DNA of 64,000 nt, from positions 62,001 through 126,000 of the forward strand of contig CAZOKZ010000002.1 in assembly GCA_964580585.1 (NCBI GenBank), written 5' to 3'. How positions within the stretch are numbered: the first letter of the stretch is position 1; the number at the start of each line of letters is the position of its first letter. Shown piece after piece: positions 1-5,951 of this stretch. This DNA is from CAZOKZ01 sp964580585. Lineage in GTDB: Bacteria; Sumerlaeota; Sumerlaeia; SLMS01; JAHLLQ01. A program made the translations under genes and the position numbers. The notes under the pieces were generated by a model that saw only the letters and a program-made list of their open reading frames with translations, did no database searches and was not told where the DNA came from.

Positions 1-1
1 C

Positions 2-502
2 GGCACGTTCCTTCGCGGGGACAAAGTCCAACCCCCTATCTGGATTCCAGTCGATGCCACGCCGGACAATCCCGTGGACGGCGAAACCTTGATTCATCTC
101 GGGCCGAGCATTTGCTTCGAGGACATGTTCGCGTACCTGCAAGGTCGTCTGGCGCGTCGCGGCGCCCAGGTTTTTGTCAATATCACCAATAACGCCTGGT
201 TCGATCCATCTCTGGGCAGCGAATATCATTTCTCGTACGCACGGTTGCGCAGTATTGAAGCGCGCCGTCCGCTGGTTATGGCCACAAATACTGGTGTCAC
301 CGCAGTCATCGACGGGGCGGGACGCGAAAAGGCGCGTCTTCCCAAGATGACTGAAGAGACGTTAATCGCATCGGTTCGCGTACCGAGCAAACCCAGCTTG
401 ACGATTTATTCGCGCTTTGGCGACTGGTTCGGATGGGTGTCGTGGATCGGCACACTCGCATTGATGGGCTGGTTTATCAAACGAGGCGGGGTTGAAGATT
501 AA
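2..502 (+). CDS. lnt: Apolipoprotein N-acyltransferase, C-terminal part (cut by window start)
   Basis: This is the C-terminal 166 residues of a gene that begins before the window; the frame is open from base 2. Lnt transfers the third acyl chain to the N-terminal cysteine of lipoproteins at the periplasmic face of the inner membrane. The nitrilase-like domain is recognisable: the catalytic cysteine lies in SICFEDMF, followed by NITNNAWF and the RPLVMATNTGVTAVID stretch typical of Lnt. A last hydrophobic segment (GWVSWIGTLALMGWF) is the C-terminal membrane helix. Its presence fits the many lipoproteins in the window and indicates a Gram-negative envelope. Identity is confident; the N-terminal membrane region cannot be seen. 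Confidence 0.9.
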   Translation, partial: GTFLRGDKVQPPIWIPVDATPDNPVDGETLIHLGPSICFEDMFAYLQGRLARRGAQVFVNITNNAWFDPSLGSEYHFSYARLRSIEARRPLVMATNTGVTAVIDGAGREKARLPKMTEETLIASVRVPSKPSLTIYSRFGDWFGWVSWIGTLALMGWFIKRGGVED

Positions 503-574
503 CCGTTCGTTCCTTGACGAACAGTGAATTTTCGGATTAGCTGACGCGTAGGTGAGTGTTGGAGGTATTTTTTC

Positions 575-1270
575 ATGGCCGTCGCTCTCAGTTTCCTTTC
601 CACCGGGCCGAACATTGCAAAAATCGACAGCAAGCTGGTGGCAAACACGTCGCTGTTTTTCACCGCAATCACGCTCGGTTCATGCATCAAATCATTTGAA
701 GCCGACCCGCAAGCGCGTATGATCACGTACTCGATCCGGTTTTTATGGTTGTTCAAGCGCACATGGCGCATCCCCTTCGACGATGTTCACGAATTTCATT
801 ATCGCTACTCGAACCTGATGCCGCTTTCGAGTATTTCTGCCGAAGATTCCATTGATTCGTATTCTGTGGTAATCGAAACCAAAGACCACGACGAGATCAT
901 TTTGTTTCGCTGGATTGGCCAAGGCGAATTTGAAAACAACACGTATCTTCCCGATTGGATGTACTGGGAGGAACGAATGTTCGATCTCACCGGTACGCAG
1001 AAAAGCGAATCGCTGGGTTTTTTCGAACTGCTCAAAGCGATGGTCTTCCCGAAAGGGATGATCAACGTGCACTTGGTTGGCAACGATTCGCGCCCCGAAG
1101 GCGTTGGATATTCTACCCAAAAACCTGTCACAAGAATGCCCCCTCCACCGTCTCCAACACCAGACGGTCGTGCATTGCCGCCATGGGCTCCCGCCGCTGG
1201 CCAAAAACCACCGCCGCTTCCAAAACCCAAACCTGGAGTAAAGCCCGCTCCCCCACCGGATCAGTTATGA
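575..1270 (+). CDS. Unknown 231-aa protein with proline-rich C-terminal tail
   Basis: I do not recognise the family. A GGAGG ribosome binding site about 10 bases before the ATG supports the start. Residues 1-50 contain a moderately hydrophobic stretch (SLFFTAITLGSCI) and the middle is rich in aromatic and acidic residues, with no catalytic motif that I know. From about residue 185 to the end the protein is a low-complexity tail of Pro, Lys and Ala (MPPPPSPTP, PPPLPKPKP). Similar tails occur on the two DUF4870-like proteins at 30.1-31.4 kb. Its stop codon overlaps the start of the next gene (ATGA), so the two are probably co-translated. Confidence 0.6.
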   Translation: MAVALSFLSTGPNIAKIDSKLVANTSLFFTAITLGSCIKSFEADPQARMITYSIRFLWLFKRTWRIPFDDVHEFHYRYSNLMPLSSISAEDSIDSYSVVIETKDHDEIILFRWIGQGEFENNTYLPDWMYWEERMFDLTGTQKSESLGFFELLKAMVFPKGMINVHLVGNDSRPEGVGYSTQKPVTRMPPPPSPTPDGRALPPWAPAAGQKPPPLPKPKPGVKPAPPPDQL

Positions 1271-1566
1271 GTGAACCTAACCAAATCGAAGAAAAAACCA
1301 GAAGCTATTTTTACTTGGCAAACATTCTACTCGGTTTTTCAATCTTCTTATGGGGGTTTGTACTTTATTTGTGGAAAGTCATGCCGAGGAAAATTGCCGT
1401 TTGGGAACAGAGAGGGATTGAATTTACTCTCCTTCAAGAAATATTAGCGACTCTATCGGACTGGCTTCTTCATACTCCGTTCCCGCTCATCTTGATCTTT
1501 ATCATTTCCAGTGTAATTCTGTTCTTCTGGATTTACCAGTTTAGCAAAAAAGACTTCATTATTTAA
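1267..1566 (+). CDS. Small two-helix membrane protein
   Basis: A 99-residue protein that starts at an ATG overlapping the stop of the preceding gene by four bases; a longer upstream reading in this frame is a shadow. It has two membrane segments, around residues 18-38 (NILLGFSIFLWGFVLYLW) and 72-92 (FPLILIFIISSVILFFWIY), joined by a charged loop. The order of loop, LLQEILATLSDWLL helix and second membrane helix faintly recalls part of the type II secretion/type IV pilus inner-membrane protein GspF/PilC, but the protein is far too short to be one. Function unknown; the coupled upstream gene is its only clear partner. Confidence 0.55.
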   Translation: MSEPNQIEEKTRSYFYLANILLGFSIFLWGFVLYLWKVMPRKIAVWEQRGIEFTLLQEILATLSDWLLHTPFPLILIFIISSVILFFWIYQFSKKDFII

Positions 1567-1572
1567 ATAAAT

Positions 1573-1600
1573 GGGGACGGAGCAAATCGGCTCCGTCCCC
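1573..1600. terminator. Perfect 11-bp hairpin between convergent genes
   Basis: GGGGACGGAGC and GCTCCGTCCCC pair perfectly around a 6-base loop. It lies between the convergent stops of the 99-aa gene and metX, with AT-rich sequence on both sides, and probably acts as a bidirectional terminator. Both arms carry the recurrent word GGGGACGGAG described in the findings. Confidence 0.6.
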
Positions 1601-1652
1601 CGAATGTATTTTCCTGTTTTCTCCGCGTCACCGCGCCTCTTCGCGAGACCAA

Positions 1653-2831
1653 TTACGACGCGGAAACTTTTTCTTTCTTCGCGTTTTCATAAGCGGCCGC
1701 CAGCGTAAATACCATGTGCGGGCTGAACAGGTCGCTGTCGATTAGGAATGAATCGTGGCCTTTGTCCGAGTTCACCGTAATGTACTGATAATCGATGTTA
1801 TTCGCTTTCAAACACGCTTCGATTTCCGCCTGCTCTTCGACGTAAAAACACACGTCCGAGTTGATCGAAAATATCATCCACTTCTGGTCTTTGCAGACAG
1901 TGAACGCCTTCACTGCGTCGCCGCCCGCCAGTTCCTTGGGCAAATCGAATGCTTGCCACGCCGTAATAATGCGCAGGTAACTGTTCGCGTCGAATCGTTT
2001 GATGAACTTTTTGCCTTGGTGCAGCATATACGATTCGGTTTTATGTTCGAGCAAATACCCCGAGAGCACATCGGTGGGCTGGATGATTTCACTGCGCGCG
2101 CGCGATTCCAAAATTTTGAGCGACACAAACGTTTTGTGGCTAATCATGCGTGCAAGTGCCAATCCACGCCAGGGCGGCTCGCCATCGTAGTAATCGCCGC
2201 CATGAAAGTTGGGATCTTCGGCAATGGCGAAAATCTGCTCGAAGTTCAGCGCTTTGCTGAGCACCGTCGCACGCAAACCGCTCGCAATCGGTATCACGCA
2301 ACGCACGAAATCCGGGTAACGCACTGCCAGATTCATCACACAAAACCCGCCGATTGAACCGCCAATCGCAGCGAGCAATTTTTTAATTCCGAAATGCTCC
2401 ACTACGCGAAGTTGCGAATCCACAATATCGGAAATCGTCGGATAGGGAAAGCTGCGCCCATACGGTTTGCCCGTCGCGGGATCAATCGATGCGGGTCCGG
2501 TCGTACCGTAACACCCACCCAAATGATTGCAGCAAATGATAAAATATTTGTTCGTATCGAGCGTCTTGCCCGGACCGATAAACGCGTCCCACCAACCTTC
2601 GTGGCACTCGTCGTTCCAGAATTGATTGTTCGGTCCAATGGGATCGACGCCCGCGGCGTGTTGGCTGCCGCTCAAGGCATGGAAAAGCAAAATCGCGTTA
2701 TCTTTTTCCGGCGTCAATGTGCCGTACGTTTCGTAGGCAATCGTGACAGGTCCGACTTTGCTGCCATTTTTCAGCACAAAGGGCTCTTCTGCTGTCGCGA
2801 TTTCCAGAAACTTCGTTTTGGATTCCGTCAT
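1653..2831 (-). CDS. metX: Homoserine O-acetyltransferase (MetX family)
   Basis: MetX acylates homoserine from acetyl-CoA (or succinyl-CoA in some members), the first committed step of methionine synthesis, in the cytoplasm. The 392-residue protein is an alpha/beta hydrolase: the nucleophile elbow GGSIGG (Ser159), the family stretch NHLGGCYGTTGP near residue 102, and the C-terminal INSD and GHD segments supplying the catalytic Asp and His. Length is normal for the family. It lies upstream of nothing on its own strand until the hairpin at 1573, and metY, the next enzyme of the pathway, lies on the same strand 300 bases upstream. Acyl donor specificity cannot be told from sequence with certainty. 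I saw no SAM riboswitch in its leader. Confidence 0.93.
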   Translation of the reverse strand: MTESKTKFLEIATAEEPFVLKNGSKVGPVTIAYETYGTLTPEKDNAILLFHALSGSQHAAGVDPIGPNNQFWNDECHEGWWDAFIGPGKTLDTNKYFIICCNHLGGCYGTTGPASIDPATGKPYGRSFPYPTISDIVDSQLRVVEHFGIKKLLAAIGGSIGGFCVMNLAVRYPDFVRCVIPIASGLRATVLSKALNFEQIFAIAEDPNFHGGDYYDGEPPWRGLALARMISHKTFVSLKILESRARSEIIQPTDVLSGYLLEHKTESYMLHQGKKFIKRFDANSYLRIITAWQAFDLPKELAGGDAVKAFTVCKDQKWMIFSINSDVCFYVEEQAEIEACLKANNIDYQYITVNSDKGHDSFLIDSDLFSPHMVFTLAAAYENAKKEKVSAS

Positions 2832-2931
2832 TTCAGAAACAAGACTCTCTTCGGAATGGCATATAGGCGGGAAAAGTCAACGCAATCTCCCCCAAGGGAG
2901 GCTAGCAAAATCACGGCCCAGGCAGGAATGC

Positions 2932-3067
2932 AAAGGATAAAGGATGAAGGATGAAGGATGATTTTAAGACAAATGCCTTCAGGGAAAAAGTTGGTTTCTC
3001 GTTCATCTCAACCGTTAACTACAACGAAGTTTCTGGCCGATCTCTCATCCCTCATCCTTCATCCTTT
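2932..3067. repeat. Imperfect inverted repeat of AAGGATG units
   Basis: The left arm (2932-2962) is made of AAAGGAT/AAGGATG units; the right arm (3044-3067) is the complementary run of CATCC/CATCCTT units, with about 80 bases between. Such AAGGATG runs are common intergenic repeats. It sits in the leader of metX, between metX and the metY terminator. No function is claimed. Confidence 0.6.
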
Positions 3068-3081
3068 CGCCTTTAAATAAA

Positions 3082-3113
3082 AACGCCCGGAATAACCAAG
3101 TACTCCGGGCGTT
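3082..3113 (-). terminator. Rho-independent terminator of metY
   Basis: On the minus strand AACGCCCGGA pairs with TCCGGGCGTT around a 12-base loop and is followed directly by TTTATTT. It lies just downstream of the metY stop codon. Confidence 0.88.
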
Positions 3114-3127
3114 CGATCTTCGTTTCC

Positions 3128-4417
3128 TTACTTCTGCGAGGCAGCCAATGCCTGATCCAGGTCGGCCAAGATATCGACCTTGTTCTCGATACCGATCGAA
3201 AGGCGCACCATCTCGGGCGTAATACCGCCCGCTGCCTGTTGCTCTTCGGAAAGCTGGCTGTGAGTCGTCGAGGACGGGTGAATGGCAAGGCTCTTCGCGT
3301 CGCCCACGTTCGCCAAGTGGCTGAACAGACCGAGCGATTCGATGAACTTGCGCCCAGCCGCCGCGCCGCCCTTGATGCCGAACACCACCATGCCACCAAA
3401 GCCGCCCTTGAGGTACTTCTTGGCGTTGGCGTGCGTCGGATGATCTTCCAGGCCCGGGTAATTCACCCATTCGACCAGCTTGTGCTCTTTCAGGAACTTG
3501 GCCACTGCCATGCCGTTTTCGCAATGGCGCTCCATGCGCAACGGCAACGTTTCGATGCCCTGGAGGAACATCCAGGCATTGTCCGGCGAAATGCACGCAC
3601 CCAGGTTGCGCAACGGAACCAGCAACATGCGCAGCGTGAACGCCACCGGGCTCAGATCGCCAAGATCGTGCGCGTAACGCAGGCCATGGTAGGACGGATC
3701 GGGCTGGTTGAAGAGCGCGAACTTCTCGTCCTTCCAATTGAACGTGCCACTATCAACCGCCACGCCGCCGATGCCCGTGCCGTGACCGCCCATCCACTTG
3801 GTCAGCGAGTTGCACACCACCGTCGCGCCATGTTCAATCGGACGCAGCAACGCGGGCGTCATGAACGTATTATCCACCACGAGCGGCAGGTTGTGCGCCT
3901 TGGCGATATCGGCAATTGCCGCGAAATCCGGCACGTTCAACGCCGGGTTGCCACAGGATTCCAGGAACAGCAAACGCGTTTTCGGCGTGATGGCCTTGGC
4001 AAAATTTTCCGGATTGGTCGGATCGACAAAATTCGTTTTGATGCCGAACTGAGGATGAATGCAGTCGAACATCGTGTACGTGCCGCCGTACAGATCGTTG
4101 GCCGACACGATTTCGTCGCCCGACTGGCAAATGTTGATCACCGAGTAGTGAATCGCGCTCGTTCCCGAAGCCAGCGCCAATGCCGCCGCGCCGCCTTCGA
4201 GCGCTGCGCAACGTTGCTCGAGCACCGAGGTCGTCGGGTTCATCAAGCGCGTGTAAATATTGCCCAGTTCCTTGAGCGCAAACAGGTTTGCCGCGTGTTC
4301 GGTATCGCGGAACACGTACGACGACGTGCGGTAAACCGGCACGCCGCGCGAATTGGTCGTCGGGTCGGGCTTATGGCCTGCGTGCAGGCAAAGTGTTTCC
4401 AGTTTGTAGTCTGCCAT
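3128..4417 (-). CDS. metY: O-acetylhomoserine sulfhydrylase (aminocarboxypropyltransferase)
   Basis: A PLP enzyme that makes homocysteine from O-acetylhomoserine and sulfide, acting directly after MetX. The 429-residue product begins MADYKLETLCLHAG; the start at 4417 is chosen over an in-frame ATG 90 bases upstream because family members begin here. The signature PVYRTSSYVF, the YTRLMNPT loop and the PLP lysine in NSLTKWMGGHG (Lys207) are all present. Length matches the MetY type (about 430) rather than the shorter cystathionine synthases. A strong terminator follows. With metX on the same strand and metH elsewhere in the window, the cell appears to use direct sulfhydrylation. Confidence 0.93.
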   Translation of the reverse strand: MADYKLETLCLHAGHKPDPTTNSRGVPVYRTSSYVFRDTEHAANLFALKELGNIYTRLMNPTTSVLEQRCAALEGGAAALALASGTSAIHYSVINICQSGDEIVSANDLYGGTYTMFDCIHPQFGIKTNFVDPTNPENFAKAITPKTRLLFLESCGNPALNVPDFAAIADIAKAHNLPLVVDNTFMTPALLRPIEHGATVVCNSLTKWMGGHGTGIGGVAVDSGTFNWKDEKFALFNQPDPSYHGLRYAHDLGDLSPVAFTLRMLLVPLRNLGACISPDNAWMFLQGIETLPLRMERHCENGMAVAKFLKEHKLVEWVNYPGLEDHPTHANAKKYLKGGFGGMVVFGIKGGAAAGRKFIESLGLFSHLANVGDAKSLAIHPSSTTHSQLSEEQQAAGGITPEMVRLSIGIENKVDILADLDQALAASQK

Positions 4418-4450
4418 GAGTGTTTGATCCGTTTGGTGGAATGGTGAAGG

Positions 4451-4577
4451 CAGGATGATCTCTAAGTCGCAATCTCTGTGTTGCGCTTCGGTCTCGAACT
4501 TCCGCACCGTAGCGCTGCTACGCTTTGGTCGTTCTCGCCTCGCGCGCCTTGATCTTGCAACTTATCGACTCATCCTG
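4451..4577. repeat. Structured dispersed repeat, copy A
   Basis: The ends form an imperfect inverted repeat: CAGGATGA and TAAGTCGCAA on the left pair with CAGGATGA and TAAGTTGCAA read from the right. Inside are TTGCGCTTCGG, the short hairpin GTAGC-GCT-GCTAC, and CGCGCGCCTTGATCTTG. The same core, in the same order, occurs at 24927-25063 with different but still complementary outer arms. Confidence 0.75.
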
Positions 4578-4683
4578 TGTCACTTTGCGATGCACCCGAA
4601 GGCGAAAGCTCGCTTCGCCTCTGCGGGCAGGGTCGTGGGGGCCCAACGTCACAAGTGGGAAACAGTCAGGGGGGAAAAGAAAC

Positions 4684-4725
4684 CGGGTGCAAGACGAATC
4701 CGGCAACGGAAACGCCCTGCACCCG
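4684..4725 (-). terminator. Terminator of the TRL-like lipoprotein cluster
   Basis: On the minus strand CGGGTGCA pairs with TGCACCCG around a 26-base loop that can itself fold, followed by GGTTTCTTTTC. It lies 24 bases after the last lipoprotein stop. Confidence 0.65.
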
Positions 4726-4748
4726 AATTTCGTGAAAAATCAATCTGC

Positions 4749-5090
4749 TTACTGGCCGTAAACGATCGTTTCGTACGTCGAATAAAGGCCTAGAATATTG
4801 AATACCTCGGCATCGACGTGATCCACTGTGGAAATGCCGCCTTCGCGAGCAGCAGTCGCGATGCTGGCATCACCCCAGGCAATTAAAAACAACACCTGGC
4901 TGGATTTAGCCCGGCCTTCTTTTGGGCCAATCGAATTGCCGTCCTTGTACTTGATGTCCACGGGAAAACCCGTCTGGTTAAACCAACCACCCGTGTAGGG
5001 AACCACAGGGCTTCGGTATTGAGGCGCGCATCCCGAGATGCCAAGGATCAGCGCCGCTGCAACCAGACTAGTTGCCGTAAACCGTAACAT
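4749..5090 (-). CDS. TRL-like lipoprotein 3
   Basis: Third of three tandem paralogues. Begins MLRFTATSLVAAALILGISGC, a signal peptide with lipobox ISGC; this start (5090) overlaps the stop of the preceding gene by 23 bases and is preferred to upstream in-frame starts because it gives a clean signal peptide. The mature part is about 92 residues and carries the pattern of the TRL-like family (named after a tRNA-linked locus): a Pro-Val-rich start, a GDASIATAAREGGI segment, a DHVD.E stretch, and the ending ILGLYSTYETIVYG. The function of this family is not known; an outer or inner membrane lipoprotein is expected. A terminator follows. Confidence 0.75.
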   Translation of the reverse strand: MLRFTATSLVAAALILGISGCAPQYRSPVVPYTGGWFNQTGFPVDIKYKDGNSIGPKEGRAKSSQVLFLIAWGDASIATAAREGGISTVDHVDAEVFNILGLYSTYETIVYGQ

Positions 5091-5436
5091 CGAACTCGGC
5101 ATAGAAACCGAGAATTTCGGTAACTTCCACTTCTGCATAGCTGACCTCGCTGATTCCGCCCTCGCGGGCAATGCTCGACACCTTGGCATCGTCCAGGCCC
5201 GCACTAAAGCCCGTCAGAAGCCAATCGTGAATATAGATAATTTTTTTGCTGCGGTGTGACTTTACAGCGCTTCCCGTGGGATTGCCGTTATAATCCGCCG
5301 TTATCGGGTGTTTGACGTGTGTATAAATCAAACCCTTGGGCGGAACAACGGGTGTGCTATAATACGAACACCCACCGGACATCACAGCCGCACCGATTAC
5401 TGCTAGCAGGGATACGGTACGGATCAGTGTTCTCAT
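5068..5436 (-). CDS. TRL-like lipoprotein 2
   Basis: A 122-residue paralogue of its two neighbours. The signal peptide (residues 1-22) ends in a lipobox-like SGGC at Cys23. The mature region shows the family pattern: VVPPKGLIYT, a variable loop, AKVSSIAREGGIS, then ILGFYAEFDVTVYG at the end. Compared with the other two copies the GDASIATAA segment has changed to GLDDAKVSSIA and the preceding KSHRSKKIIYIHDW stretch is more basic, so this copy has diverged most. Its start overlaps the stop of lipoprotein 1 by four bases (ATGA), so the trio is translated as an operon. Function unknown. Confidence 0.75.
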   Translation of the reverse strand: MRTLIRTVSLLAVIGAAVMSGGCSYYSTPVVPPKGLIYTHVKHPITADYNGNPTGSAVKSHRSKKIIYIHDWLLTGFSAGLDDAKVSSIAREGGISEVSYAEVEVTEILGFYAEFDVTVYGN

Positions 5437-5768
5437 TCGCCATTCACCCGTGTCGTGAACTTCTGGTAAATTCCCAGAATGTGGAAGAATTCATAATCAA
5501 CGTGTTCGATCGTGGAAATGCCTGCGTTATCGGCAGCGGTGGCAACACTCGCGTCGCCCCAGGCAAACAGCCACAGAATAGAAGCACTCGACGATTCGCC
5601 GGTTTTAGGGCCAATCACGGTGCTTTCCGCGTTCGTGTCGATTGGTGCTTGGACATTGGAGTAAATCAAACCACCTGGAGGCATCACAGGGGCTGTATAA
5701 CAACCCGACATCATCATCAACGATCCCGCCAACACGGCGGAAGAAAGCAACTTGCATACGTTTTTCAT
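5433..5768 (-). CDS. TRL-like lipoprotein 1
   Basis: First gene of the trio, 111 residues. The signal peptide MKNVCKLLSSAVLAGSLMMM is followed by lipobox SGC. The mature part has PVMPPGGLIYSNV, then WLFAWGDASVATAADNAGIS, EHVDYEF and the ending ILGIYQKFTTRVNG, matching the TRL-like family. The first and third copies share the GDAS[VI]ATAA motif almost exactly, which argues for local duplication. Nothing in the sequence gives a biochemical role; envelope localisation follows from the lipobox. Confidence 0.78.
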   Translation of the reverse strand: MKNVCKLLSSAVLAGSLMMMSGCYTAPVMPPGGLIYSNVQAPIDTNAESTVIGPKTGESSSASILWLFAWGDASVATAADNAGISTIEHVDYEFFHILGIYQKFTTRVNGE

Positions 5769-5890
5769 AACGATTTATTCCTCGCGACTGGGAAGTTTGG
5801 GGATACTTCAAAACTTGTGTCACTTCGGCAAAGCTTCGGGGTCAAGTGAACTGTTGATGAGGAATGGAAAACCAATTCATGGCCGGTCTA

Positions 5891-5919
5891 AAAAAGACAC
5901 CGAGCAAATACCCGGTGTC
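5891..5919 (-). terminator. Terminator of the AAA+ acidic-tail gene
   Basis: On the minus strand GACACCG pairs with CGGTGTC around a 10-base loop, followed by a run of T residues. It lies 33 bases after the stop at 5952. Confidence 0.8.
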
Positions 5920-5951
5920 GTGAAAGAAGGACGATCAATACACCCAACAGG

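Larger units (their letters stand above)
4418..4748. other. Intergenic region between metY and lipoprotein genes
   Basis: About 330 bases without a gene. It holds, from left to right, the metY upstream region, copy A of the structured repeat (4451-4577), a stretch with nothing I recognise, and the terminator of the lipoprotein cluster (4684-4725). I looked for SAM or SAH riboswitch cores on the metY strand and saw none. Confidence 0.7.

Noticed and set aside
2832..3127. Possible SAM riboswitch upstream of metX
   Set aside because: I looked for the conserved SAM-I, SAM-II and SAH cores on the minus strand and found none; only the AAGGATG inverted repeat and a terminator are present.
3239..4447. 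402-residue plus-strand frame across metY
   Set aside because: Antisense shadow of metY with Arg/His-rich composition; the metY product matches its family from end to end.
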